This document shows, piece after piece, positions 17,998-26,322 of a stretch of DNA of 64,000 bases. The notes under the pieces were generated by a model. That model saw only the letters and a program-made list of their open reading frames with translations, ran no database searches and was not told where the DNA came from. The stretch comes from Mycobacterium sp. Lineage in GTDB: Bacteria; Actinomycetota; Actinomycetes; Mycobacteriales; Mycobacteriaceae. Position numbers and translations under genes: made by a program. Positions within the stretch are counted from its first letter, which is position 1. Each line of letters begins with the position of its first letter. The stretch lies in NCBI GenBank assembly GCA_003987775.1, contig RXJD01000023.1, positions 1 to 64,000 of the forward strand, in the 5' to 3' direction.

Positions 17998-18986
17998 TGG
18001 CCGACATGACCGACTTCCGGCGGGTCGCCAAGGATCTGAGCAACTGGGGCAGGTGGGGCCCGGATGACGAACTCGGCACCCTGAACTTCATCACCCCGGA
18101 GAAGGTCCGGCAGGCAGCCGGCCTGGTCCGGCACGGCAACGTGTTCCCGCTCGGCGTCGACTTCGGTTCGTCGGGTCCGCAGGGCGCTTTCGGCTTCCGG
18201 CACAACCCCATTCACGTGATGACGGTGGACGGCGGTGACGCGAACTCGCTGACACAGTACGGACCCGGGTGGGACAAGAACCCGACCGCTGCGCAACTGA
18301 GCAGCTATGTGACCGACAGTCCGTTCCGCTTCAACGACGACATGGTCATCATGCCGCTGCAGGCCGCCACCCAGTGGGACGCCCTGTCCCACGTGTACTA
18401 CGAGGACCAGCTCTACAACGGCTTCCCGGCGCATTCGGTAACCAGTCTGGGCGCGTTTCACTGCGGCATCGACAAGGTCGACGTCAAGGGCATCACCTCG
18501 CGCGGCGTGCTGCTGGACCTGGTGCGCCATCGCGGTGCGGAAGTGTTTCTGGAACACGGCAACCCGATCATGCCCGCGGAACTGGACGACGTGGCCCGTG
18601 CGCAGGGCGTGCGGATCGAGAGTGGCGACATCGTCCTGATCCGAACGGGTTGGTGGACAAGGTTTCTGATGACCGGTGACAAAATCGAGCCGTACTCCGG
18701 CCTGGACTGGCGTTGTGCCCAGTGGCTGCACGACCACGAAGTTGCCGCGGTGGCCGCCGACAACCTTCAGGTCGAGGACCCGGTGTCCGGTGTCGACGGA
18801 TTGTTCCTGCCGTTCCATCTGCTGTGCCTGCGCGATATGGGGATGATGCTCGGCGAGTATTGGGATCTCACCGCGCTGGCCGAAAACTGCGCTGCCGACG
18901 GCGTCTACGAGTTCCAGCTCATCGCACCGCCACTGCGATTCACCGGCGCGGTCGGATCCCCGGTGAACCCGATCGCGATCAAGTGA
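17997..18986 (+). CDS. Cyclase family protein (kynurenine formamidase-like fold)
   Basis: 329 residues. The family core is visible as LQAATQWDALSHVYYEDQLYNGF, TSRGVLLDLVRHRG, the block around IVLIRTGWWTRF, and HLLCLRDMGMMLGEYWDL. In classic kynurenine formamidases the first motif is HxGTHxD. Here it reads QAATQWD, as in a subgroup common in actinobacteria, so metal binding may differ. ATG 17997 overlaps the SDR stop (TGATG) and fits translational coupling. An in-frame upstream start at 17934 would run into the SDR. Its role may be hydrolysis or cyclisation of an enol-lactone or ester intermediate. No specific substrate can be named. Confidence 0.82.
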   Translation: MADMTDFRRVAKDLSNWGRWGPDDELGTLNFITPEKVRQAAGLVRHGNVFPLGVDFGSSGPQGAFGFRHNPIHVMTVDGGDANSLTQYGPGWDKNPTAAQLSSYVTDSPFRFNDDMVIMPLQAATQWDALSHVYYEDQLYNGFPAHSVTSLGAFHCGIDKVDVKGITSRGVLLDLVRHRGAEVFLEHGNPIMPAELDDVARAQGVRIESGDIVLIRTGWWTRFLMTGDKIEPYSGLDWRCAQWLHDHEVAAVAADNLQVEDPVSGVDGLFLPFHLLCLRDMGMMLGEYWDLTALAENCAADGVYEFQLIAPPLRFTGAVGSPVNPIAIK

Positions 18987-19804
18987 GGGAGCTACACCGC
19001 CGAAGCGTCGAGATCGACGGTCTGGCAACCAGCTACCTCGAGGCCGGCGACGGTGACCCGGTCGTGCTGCTACACGGCGGTGAATTCGGGGCCAGTGCGG
19101 AGCTGGCCTGGGAACGCAACATCGGGCCGCTCGCAGCGCGCTTCCGGGTGCTCGCGCCGGACCAGCTCGGCTTCGGTGAGTCGGCAAAAGTCATCGATTT
19201 CGTCAACAGCCGGGCCATGCGGATCCGGCACGTGGCACGGTTCTGTGAGGTGCTGGGAGTCCAGTCCGCGCACTTCGCCGGAAACTCCATGGGCGCCATC
19301 AATTTGCTCGTCGACGCGACGTCGGAGGCGCCGGTGCTGCCGGTACGCAGCATGGCGATCATCTGCGGCGGTGGGGAGATCCAGCAGAATCACCACTTCG
19401 ACGCTCTGCAGCACTACGACGCGACGCTGCCCGCGATGCGCAACATCGTCGAAGCGCTGTTCTATGACCCCGCGTACCCGGCCGACGAGGATTACGTCTG
19501 GCGCCGCTTCGCGTCGAGTACCGCGCCCGGGGCGTGGGAGGCGGTGGCAGCGGCCCGTTTCCGCCGCCCCAACGCCGCCGCGCCCGCGGCACCGTCGAGT
19601 ACCCGGGCATACGAGCGGATACGGGTGCCGACGCTGGTCGTCGAGGGGCGCGGCGACAAACTGCTGCCGCCCGGGTGGGCGGCACAGATCGCTGAACGGA
19701 TCGACGGCGCCCGGTCGGTGGTGGTCGACGGCGCCGGGCACTGCCCACAGATCGAGCAGGCGGCGGTCGTCAACGAGCTGCTGCTGGACTTCTTCGGGCG
19801 GTAG
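18983..19804 (+). CDS. Alpha/beta hydrolase
   Basis: 273 residues with oxyanion motif VVLLHGGEFGASAELAWERN, nucleophile Ser in FAGNSMGAINLL, acid in VVEGRGDKLLP and His in VDGAGHCPQIEQ. GTG 18983 overlaps the cyclase stop codon by four bases (GTGA), the standard arrangement in this operon, so longer upstream starts are rejected. It is the last gene of the operon and the second C-C or ester hydrolase in it. The first (10693) looks MhpC-like. This one is more divergent and may act on a ring-opened or thioester intermediate. Nothing separates these options from sequence alone. Confidence 0.85.
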   Translation: MRELHRRSVEIDGLATSYLEAGDGDPVVLLHGGEFGASAELAWERNIGPLAARFRVLAPDQLGFGESAKVIDFVNSRAMRIRHVARFCEVLGVQSAHFAGNSMGAINLLVDATSEAPVLPVRSMAIICGGGEIQQNHHFDALQHYDATLPAMRNIVEALFYDPAYPADEDYVWRRFASSTAPGAWEAVAAARFRRPNAAAPAAPSSTRAYERIRVPTLVVEGRGDKLLPPGWAAQIAERIDGARSVVVDGAGHCPQIEQAAVVNELLLDFFGR

Positions 19805-19825
19805 TGCCCAGCGCGGCGGCCTGAA

Positions 19826-19942
19826 TCAGCCCGCCCCGGTCGGCTCGAGAGCTGCTCTGGCTTCGGCCAATTCGTGCAGCGTCCCGGCGAAGCCGTCGGC
19901 GATCTCCCAGATGTCGGGGATGTGGTCACTGCATGCCTTCAT
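19826..19942 (-). CDS. Possible 38-residue small ORF or gene remnant
   Basis: On the minus strand an ATG at 19942 reads MKACSDHIPDIWEIADGFAG and continues TLHELAEARAALEPTGAG to a stop at 19826. The composition is protein-like, but no family is recognised and there is no clear ribosome-binding site. It lies in the 244-base gap between the island operon and mmcO, just where the synteny break is inferred, so it may be the tail of a lost gene. Confidence 0.2.
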   Translation of the reverse strand: MKACSDHIPDIWEIADGFAGTLHELAEARAALEPTGAG

Positions 19943-20048
19943 GCCTGCATGCCGACGGTCATCTCGTCGCAATGGAGGCGATCAGGCTGTGGGTCGGCCG
20001 CTTGGTGGTGGCCGCCCCGAACCATGAAATACGTCATGGGACAGTAGC

Positions 20049-21683
20049 TCAGAACACGTAGTCAATCCGCGTCTGCATGCCGGCCTCCTGGTGATAAGTG
20101 TTGTGGCAGTGCATGACCCAGGTTCCCGGATTGTCGGCCACCAGAACGGCGCTCAGCTTCTGATTGGGCAGGACGATCACGGTGTCCTTGCGGGCGCCGA
20201 GCGTGCCGTCGGGTCTGATCACCTGAAAAGTGTGGCCGTGCAGATGTATCGGGTGCCACATCATGGTGGCGTTGTCGAATTTGAGGGTCGCGCGCTGGCC
20301 CTCCCGCACGTGCAATGGCTTGGTCCTGCTGTATGGCTCACCATTGATCGTCCAGTCGTACTTGGCCATCGTGCCGCCGAGTACGACAGGGAGGTTCAGG
20401 GTCGGATCGGGACGACCCAGATTGGCGGCGGTCACCGCGGTGAACATCTCGACGGTGCCCACCCGGCGGGTGAGTTCGCCGGGCCGGAACTGCGGGTCGG
20501 GTGCGCTGCCCTTGCCGGTCACGAGCAACGCCCGGGCCACGGCGTTCTTCCCTTCGGCAGAGGCGACCAGTGGGAAGACTCCGTCGGCGGCGCTCACGAC
20601 GACGTCATAGCGCTCAGCCATGCCCACCAGTAAGGCGTCGACCTGTGTCGGGATCACCGGGAAGCCGTCAGTGTGGGTGACGGTCATCGAATGCCCCGCC
20701 AACGCCACGCGAAAGGCGGTGTCCGAGCCGGTGTTGATGATGCGAATCCGGATTCGCTGACCGGGCTTCGCGTTGAACGTGGTTGCTGCTTCGGGAATCC
20801 GTCCGTTGATCAGGTAGTAGGGGTAGGCGATGTCCCCGGCGTCGCCGCCGAGCAGGTCGCTCTTACCCACCTCACCCATGCCGGGCATCCCCGGCATGGT
20901 GGTGGTCGGGCCGGCAGGGGTCGACGTTGCGGAACTGGACGGTGCGGAAGTGGAAGTGCCGGTGGGGGTTCTGCCGGTCGTCGACGGCGGTGAGGTGGTG
21001 GTGGTCGGGGAGGTGGATGCGGGGGTCTCCGGCGCCGGCGGCTTGTTGATCAGGGCGTCGTACAACTGCTGCGGGGACTTGCCCACGCCGTCCGTCCAAT
21101 CGTCCAGAACGACAATCCATTCGGTGTCGTAGCGGCCCAGCTCGGTCGGGTCGTCGACGATGAACGGAAGGTAAAGACCCTTGTCGCCGTCCAGTCCGGT
21201 ATGCGGATGCGCCCAGTAGGTGCCGGAGTAAGGCACCGAGAACCGATACGTGAAGTTCTGTCCCGCAGGGATATTCGGGGTGGCCGGTTCGGCGCCGTCC
21301 ATATCGTTGCGTAGCGCGATGCCGTGCCAATGGACCGACGTCGGGTGGTCGAGCTTGTTGGAGACGGAGACGACGACCTCGTCGCCCACGTTGGCGCGCA
21401 GTACCGGCCCCGGAATGGCGTCTCCGTAGGCCAGCGTGTCGACGATCCGGCCGCCGATATCGACCTTCGCGGCTTGCGGTGTCAGGCTGGCGGTCACCGT
21501 GTTTCCGCTGTGGGGGCGGGCGGCCTCGGCCGCGTCGATCGCCGCGGTCATCGGCGAACTCGACGACTTCGACTGACTGCATCCGGCCAGTGTGAATCCA
21601 CCGGCGATTCCGGCGGCGAGGAAGCCCCGCCTGCTGAGGCTCGCCCGGTCAATTGGCTCACCGCTCATCGGAAGTGCCGGCAT
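20049..21683 (-). CDS. mmcO: Multicopper oxidase MmcO, Tat-exported lipoprotein
   Basis: 544 residues. SRRGFLAAGIAGGF (residues 17-30) is a Tat signal and LAGC with Cys35 a lipobox, so the enzyme is probably anchored outside the membrane. Copper ligands appear as HWHG (118-121), HPH (159-161), HPIHLHGH, and HCHNTYHQEAGM at the C-terminus. The sequence follows M. tuberculosis MmcO (Rv0846c), a copper-resistance Cu(I) oxidase. Residues about 215-265 are an inserted Pro/Thr/Ser-rich linker, followed by MPGMPGMGE, that I do not recall in the M. tuberculosis protein. No clear RicR-type box was seen upstream. In M. tuberculosis it lies beside narS; here the catabolic island separates them. Confidence 0.92.
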   Translation of the reverse strand: MPALPMSGEPIDRASLSRRGFLAAGIAGGFTLAGCSQSKSSSSPMTAAIDAAEAARPHSGNTVTASLTPQAAKVDIGGRIVDTLAYGDAIPGPVLRANVGDEVVVSVSNKLDHPTSVHWHGIALRNDMDGAEPATPNIPAGQNFTYRFSVPYSGTYWAHPHTGLDGDKGLYLPFIVDDPTELGRYDTEWIVVLDDWTDGVGKSPQQLYDALINKPPAPETPASTSPTTTTSPPSTTGRTPTGTSTSAPSSSATSTPAGPTTTMPGMPGMGEVGKSDLLGGDAGDIAYPYYLINGRIPEAATTFNAKPGQRIRIRIINTGSDTAFRVALAGHSMTVTHTDGFPVIPTQVDALLVGMAERYDVVVSAADGVFPLVASAEGKNAVARALLVTGKGSAPDPQFRPGELTRRVGTVEMFTAVTAANLGRPDPTLNLPVVLGGTMAKYDWTINGEPYSRTKPLHVREGQRATLKFDNATMMWHPIHLHGHTFQVIRPDGTLGARKDTVIVLPNQKLSAVLVADNPGTWVMHCHNTYHQEAGMQTRIDYVF

Positions 21684-21814
21684 TGACTGCTCCTCCCCAG
21701 ATTCGTCGGACGTTCACCGCCCTCCACCCTGCTCATCACCTGGATGGTTGGCAACCGGTTCCCGTGGGCATCGTGCCAGCGCGAGGTGAACAACACGAAT
21801 AGCGTCGAACCCGG

Positions 21815-24583
21815 CTACGACCAGCCTGTGAGTCCGTCCGCGCCGAACAGCAGGCCGCCGGTTCCGCCGGCGCCGCCGTCGCCGTTGGGTGTGCCGATTC
21901 CGCCGTTGCCGCCGTTGCCGCCAACGCCGATCAGCACGGCGCTGCCGCCGAGTCCGCCGCTGCCACCGGCCTTGCCGTCGGACTCTCCGCCCGCGCCCGC
22001 GTCCCCGCCATTGCCGATGAGCCCGGCCTTGCCGCCGGCGCCACCCGTTCCGCCGGGGCGGGTTGCCCCGCCATTTGCCCCGCCGGCGCCCCCGGCTCCG
22101 CCGGCGCCCGCGAGCAGGCCGGCGTTGCCTCCCGCGCCACCCTGCCCACCGTTGCCATTGCCGTTGGATCCGCCGGCACCGCCTGCGCCACCGGAACCCG
22201 CCACCATCCCGGCGTCTCCGCCCGTCCCGCCCGCTCCCGCGCTGTTGTTGCCACTGGCGGCGCTGCCACCCGCGCCGCCCCCGCCACCGCTGGCACCGAC
22301 GGCGAGCAGTCCAGCGTTGCCGCCTGTCCCCCCGTGTCCGCCGATGAGCGCGCCGAACCCGCCGGCCCCGCCGTTGCCGCCGGCACCGAACAACCCGGCG
22401 GCGCCGGCGTTACCGCCCGCCCCGCCGATGGCGCCACCACCACCGGCCCCACCGCTGCCTCCGGCACCGAGCAGTCCGCCGGCCCCACCGGCCCCGCCGG
22501 TTCCGCCGGGCATAGAGACCCCGAAGCCACCGGACCCCCCGGCTCCGCCGGCCACGAACAACCCGCCGGTTCCGCCGGTCCCGCCTGCTCCGCCCGCGAC
22601 TCCGGAACCGCCGGCCCCGCCGACTCCGGCGGCACCTCGTAGCAAGCCGGCGTTGCCGCCGGCGCCGCCGACGCCCCCGGACGCTGCGAGCAAGGTCGTC
22701 GTAGTGGAGCCACCCACTCCGCCGGTCCCGCCGGCGCCAAGAAGGGTGGCGGTACCGCCGGCGCCGCCCGCCCCGCCCGCCCCGGCAACGCTGCCGCCTC
22801 CGGCCCCGCCGGCACCGCCCGCGCCGAACAGGATTCCGCCCGGCCCGCCGGCGCCGCCGGACCCGCCTGTGGTGGTCCCGCTGCCCTGCGTGCCGGAGGC
22901 GCCGTCGCCGCCATTGCCGAATAGCCACCCGCCCGGGCCGCCGGTCGCCCCGGTCCCCGGCGCCCCGTTGGCGCCGTTGCCGATCAAGGGCCGTCCAGTC
23001 AGTGCCTGGGTCGGCGTGTTGATCGCGGTAAGCACTTGTTGCTGCAGCGTGTGCAGCGGGTCACTACTGGCCGGTGCGTTGAATCCGTCAGCACCCAGCA
23101 CGATGCCGCTGATGCCCCCCGCGCCGGTGGCGCCCGCGGTCGCACCGGTCCCGCCGGTGCCGCCGTTGCCGCCGTTGCCGATGGCCACGGCGTTGCCCCC
23201 GCTGCCACCCGCCCCGCCGGTGGCCGTCGTCCGTGTGGCTCCGCCGCTGCCGCCGTTACCGCCGTCGCCGATCAACCCGCTCTTGCCGCCGCTGCCGCCT
23301 GCCCCGCCCGCATTGTTCGCGGTCGCGAAGCCTCCTGGACCTCCGGCGCCGCCCGAGCCCACCAGAGCGCCGGCGTCCCCGCCCGCCCCGCCATGCCCGC
23401 CGGTGGCTCCCGAGCCGCCGGCACCTCCGGCGCCGCCGTCGCCGAACAGCAGACCGCTGTTCCCCCCGGCCCCACCGGTCCCGCCGGTTCCCCCGTATCC
23501 GCCGGTGCCGCCGGTGCCCCCGGCGGCGAACGCGAACATGCCGGCGTTGCCGCCGGCGCCGCCGTCACCGCCCACAGCGAACAGCGGGCTGTTGCCGCCG
23601 CCGCCGCCGTTGCCGCCCGCGCCAAACCATCCGCCCGGCCCTCCGGCTCCGCCCGCTCCGCCATTTGCGCTGCTGCCGGTCCCTCCGGTGCCGCCGGTCC
23701 CGCCGTCGGCGAACAGCCCGCCGGCGCCGCCGACACCGCCGACACCGCCGGTGCCGCCGACACCGCTGCCCTGTCCGCCGGCCCCCCCGGCCCCGCCGCC
23801 GCTGAACAGCCCGCCCATCCCGCCGGCCCCGCCTGCGCCGCCCGGCCCGGAGACCGGTGTGAGGCCTCCGGCCCCGCCGGCCCCGGCGGCCCCGAAGAGC
23901 AGGCCTGCGTTGCCACCGGCCCCACCGGCATTGCCGACACCGGCCGAACCGAATTGGCCGATCCCGCCCGCGCCGCCGGCCCCTCCGGCCCCGAACAACA
24001 CGGCGTTGCCGCCGGCGCCGCCCGCTCCACTGAGACCAACCGAGGATGACCCGCCGGCGCCGCCTGCGCCGCCGGAACCGATCAATCCGGCGACGCCGCC
24101 GGCCCCTCCGGCACCGCCGGCTCCCGTGGTCGACGGCGCGCCCGACCCGCCGGCACCACCGTTGCCGTACAACCACCCGCCGGCCCCGCCCGCCGCTCCG
24201 GTTCCCGGGGCCCCGTTGGCGCCGTTGCCGATCAGCGGCCGTCCGGTGGCGGCCTGCACCGGCATGTTGATCGCGTCGAGCAGGCTCTGCAGTGGTGATG
24301 TTGCTGCCGCGTCGGCGGCAGCATAACGGCCGGCAGCCGAATTCATCGCCTGCTCAAACGCCCCCTGAAAAGACGCCGCCTGGGCACTGATCTCCAGGTA
24401 GCGCTGCCCATGGTCGGAAAACAGGGCCGCGATCGCCGCCGAAATCTCATCACCCGCTGCGGCCAGGACCCCCGTCGTCCGAGCCGCGGCCGCGCCGTTA
24501 GCCGCGCTCAGCGCCGAGCTGAGACTGGCCAGATCGGTGGCCGCTGTTCCCAACATGTCCGGTACCACGAATGCGAACGACAT
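21815..24583 (-). CDS. PE_PGRS family protein with two GRPLIGNG modules
   Basis: 922 residues. The N-terminal PE domain ([18 protein letters not shown] to about residue 95) is followed by [20 protein letters not shown] and the linker [16 protein letters not shown] at about residues 115-130. Hundreds of GGA/GGX repeats follow. A second linker ([20 protein letters not shown], then [16 protein letters not shown]) sits near residue 530-550, with another PGRS block to the C-terminus ([13 protein letters not shown]). ATG 24583 has GGGAGG at the right spacing, so the upstream in-frame ATG 24676 is rejected. PE_PGRS proteins are ESX-5 substrates on the mycobacterial surface. The Pro-rich open frame on the opposite strand is its shadow. 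Confidence 0.92.
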   Translation of the reverse strand: MSFAFVVPDMLGTAATDLASLSSALSAANGAAAARTTGVLAAAGDEISAAIAALFSDHGQRYLEISAQAASFQGAFEQAMNSAAGRYAAADAAATSPLQSLLDAINMPVQAATGRPLIGNGANGAPGTGAAGGAGGWLYGNGGAGGSGAPSTTGAGGAGGAGGVAGLIGSGGAGGAGGSSSVGLSGAGGAGGNAVLFGAGGAGGAGGIGQFGSAGVGNAGGAGGNAGLLFGAAGAGGAGGLTPVSGPGGAGGAGGMGGLFSGGGAGGAGGQGSGVGGTGGVGGVGGAGGLFADGGTGGTGGTGSSANGGAGGAGGPGGWFGAGGNGGGGGNSPLFAVGGDGGAGGNAGMFAFAAGGTGGTGGYGGTGGTGGAGGNSGLLFGDGGAGGAGGSGATGGHGGAGGDAGALVGSGGAGGPGGFATANNAGGAGGSGGKSGLIGDGGNGGSGGATRTTATGGAGGSGGNAVAIGNGGNGGTGGTGATAGATGAGGISGIVLGADGFNAPASSDPLHTLQQQVLTAINTPTQALTGRPLIGNGANGAPGTGATGGPGGWLFGNGGDGASGTQGSGTTTGGSGGAGGPGGILFGAGGAGGAGGGSVAGAGGAGGAGGTATLLGAGGTGGVGGSTTTTLLAASGGVGGAGGNAGLLRGAAGVGGAGGSGVAGGAGGTGGTGGLFVAGGAGGSGGFGVSMPGGTGGAGGAGGLLGAGGSGGAGGGGAIGGAGGNAGAAGLFGAGGNGGAGGFGALIGGHGGTGGNAGLLAVGASGGGGGAGGSAASGNNSAGAGGTGGDAGMVAGSGGAGGAGGSNGNGNGGQGGAGGNAGLLAGAGGAGGAGGANGGATRPGGTGGAGGKAGLIGNGGDAGAGGESDGKAGGSGGLGGSAVLIGVGGNGGNGGIGTPNGDGGAGGTGGLLFGADGLTGWS

Positions 24584-24995
24584 ATTCGACCTCCCGATGG
24601 GCCACGACAATTCGGCGGGCAAAGAATACCGCTCTATTGTGGACTGCTGGGATCTTTTCGCAGATTGGCTGACCATGGCGCTTCGAAATATCGATTTACT
24701 GGCGACGAAAATCTGTCAGATTCACTGTGTTGCAAGCAGTTACGCAAATCAGGGTGAGCTCATTATATTCGCGGTGCGAAATGAACATTTACGGATTAGA
24801 TGGCTATTTGCTGAACATCTTTGGCGTAATCGTTCTGGCCTTTGACATCGCGGGCGCGATGTTCACGCGTCGGGCCTCACGTGCACGGCCCCGCGGTCTG
24901 AACCACGCCTCGTGCGCGCCGTGCTGCTCGCGAAGGTGCCTTGCCCTGCTGAGGTCGACCGCCGCGCGCGGCGCGTTCGAGTAGCGCGCCGCCGC
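24584..24995. other. A/T-rich gap between PE_PGRS and esterase genes
   Basis: From about 24600 to 24860 the base composition is clearly richer in A and T than the surroundings. It must hold the PE_PGRS promoter on its left. On the plus strand it contains one short open frame with a membrane-like segment (24781-24984), listed separately. Nothing else is recognised. Confidence 0.5.
24781..24984 (+). CDS. Possible 67-residue small membrane protein
   Basis: ATG 24781 starts MNIYGLDGYLLNIFGVIVLA, continues FDIAGAMFTRR and then an arginine/cysteine-rich tail (SCAPCCSRRC) to TAG at 24982-24984. The first 28 residues could form one transmembrane helix with a positive inside flank (RRASRARPR). No strong Shine-Dalgarno sequence, and the 3' half has the GC-rich look of a shadow frame. 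It is convergent with the esterase gene, 11 bases apart. Confidence 0.25.
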   Translation: MNIYGLDGYLLNIFGVIVLAFDIAGAMFTRRASRARPRGLNHASCAPCCSRRCLALLRSTAARGAFE

Positions 24996-26177
24996 TCACC
25001 GGACCGCCTCATAGATCAGCCGGGTGTACTTCTGCGTCCGGTCGGATCCGGCCGAGGTGACCTGCCCCATTTTGTTCATCACGTAGGAGAACGTCATCTG
25101 GCGATCGGTGTCCATCACCACCATCGAGCCGCCCCAGCCGCCCCAGTAGCAGATCCTGCCGTCCGGGATATCGGGTACCGCTTCGGCTTTCGGGAGAGCG
25201 AAGCCGATGCCCCAGCGGGCGGGCATGCCGAGTACCAGGTCGATGCCGTTGGCCTGTTCGGTGAAGATCATGCCGATGGTGTCCGGTCCGAGGAGCCGTA
25301 CCCCGTTGACCGCCCCGCCCAACGAGATTGGCGACAACGCGCGTGCCAAGGAGCGGGCATTGCCGTGACCGTTGGCCGCGCCGATGTCCGCGCGGCGCCA
25401 CGCCGTGGTCTGTGCCGTCAACGCGGCTTCCGCGTTCGGCGCGAGCATTCCGAACGTCTTGCGCATCGGATGGTCCTCGGGCACCGCGTCCAGGGGCACG
25501 TCCAGGGGCGGGGGCGGGATCAGCTCGGCGATGCGGCTGTCGTCCTCCGGTAGCGCACCGATCTGGATGTCGGCGCCCAGCGGACGCGCGATTTCTGCGC
25601 GGACGAAGTCTTTCAGTGTGCTGCCGGTGATGCGGCGAACGATCTCGCCGATCAGATGGCCGCTGTTCACCGCGTGATACCCGGACGCGCTGCCCGGTTC
25701 CCACCATGGCGCCTGCGCCGCCAGTTGCGCGGTGGACTTTTCCCAGTCGTAGACCTCGTCGATGGTGAACGGCAATTCCCAGCCCGATACCCCCGAGGTG
25801 TGGCTCAACACGTGGCGCACCTCGACGGCGTGCTTTCCGTTCGCGGCGAACTCAGGCCAGTATTCGGCGACCGGAGCGTACGGATCCAGGCTGCCGCGGT
25901 CGATGAGTAGCAGTGCCGCCAGCGCGGTGACGTTCTTCGTGCTGGAGAAGACGTTGACGATGGTGTCCCGGTGCCACTGGCGGGTTCTCGCCCGGTCGGC
26001 GTAGCCGCCCCAGATGTCGACCACCAGCTCGCCGCCGATATCGACCGCCAGGGCTGCACCGAGTTCGCCGCCCGCGGTGATCTCGTCGGCGAGCGCGGCG
26101 GCGAGGTCGCTGAAGCGTGGGTCGTAGTGCCCCGCGACGACGGCACCGACCGCGGCGTTGCAGATCTGTTGGGTCAT
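24996..26177 (-). CDS. Serine esterase of the beta-lactamase (family VIII) type
   Basis: 393 residues. The serine-lysine motif is VFSSTKNVTALAALL (Ser-x-x-Lys), the tyrosine motif is in GYHAVNSGHL, and the WGGWGG segment near the C-terminus replaces the KTG of true beta-lactamases, as in lipases or esterases such as mycobacterial LipD/LipL relatives. ATG 26177 follows AAGGAGAGCAAAC, a good ribosome-binding site. No signal peptide is visible, so it should be cytoplasmic. It is divergent from the cyclase-LuxR regulator, with a 22-bp inverted repeat between them. The substrate is unknown. Confidence 0.86.
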   Translation of the reverse strand: MTQQICNAAVGAVVAGHYDPRFSDLAAALADEITAGGELGAALAVDIGGELVVDIWGGYADRARTRQWHRDTIVNVFSSTKNVTALAALLLIDRGSLDPYAPVAEYWPEFAANGKHAVEVRHVLSHTSGVSGWELPFTIDEVYDWEKSTAQLAAQAPWWEPGSASGYHAVNSGHLIGEIVRRITGSTLKDFVRAEIARPLGADIQIGALPEDDSRIAELIPPPPLDVPLDAVPEDHPMRKTFGMLAPNAEAALTAQTTAWRRADIGAANGHGNARSLARALSPISLGGAVNGVRLLGPDTIGMIFTEQANGIDLVLGMPARWGIGFALPKAEAVPDIPDGRICYWGGWGGSMVVMDTDRQMTFSYVMNKMGQVTSAGSDRTQKYTRLIYEAVR

Positions 26178-26273
26178 GTTTGCTCTCCTTGCTAGTCAGT
26201 GAGTCGACTATGCGGCCGGCGCCGGCACCGGAACATGGGCCGGATCGCGTAACTTCGGCGCGAGCGCGGCGGA

Positions 26274-26295
26274 GCGGATATGTACGCATATCCGC
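26274..26295. promoter_or_regulatory. 22-bp perfect inverted repeat between divergent genes
   Basis: GCGGATATG (26274-26282) and CATATCCGC (26287-26295) are exact reverse complements with a TACG spacer. The site ends 27 bases before the LuxR-type regulator start at 26323 and lies about 97 bases upstream of the divergent esterase. Position and symmetry fit an operator for that regulator or another factor. Confidence 0.6.
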
Positions 26296-26322
26296 GGATG
26301 TTCGACCACGCCGGCACGTCGC

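Noticed and set aside
18713..18982. Long version of the last hydrolase of the aromatic operon
   Set aside because: It would overlap the cyclase gene in another frame. The GTG 18983 overlap matches the other junctions of the operon.
21744..24326. 860-residue proline-rich open frame on the plus strand
   Set aside because: It is the reverse strand of the PE_PGRS glycine repeats; the opposite frame has a PE domain and a proper ribosome-binding site.
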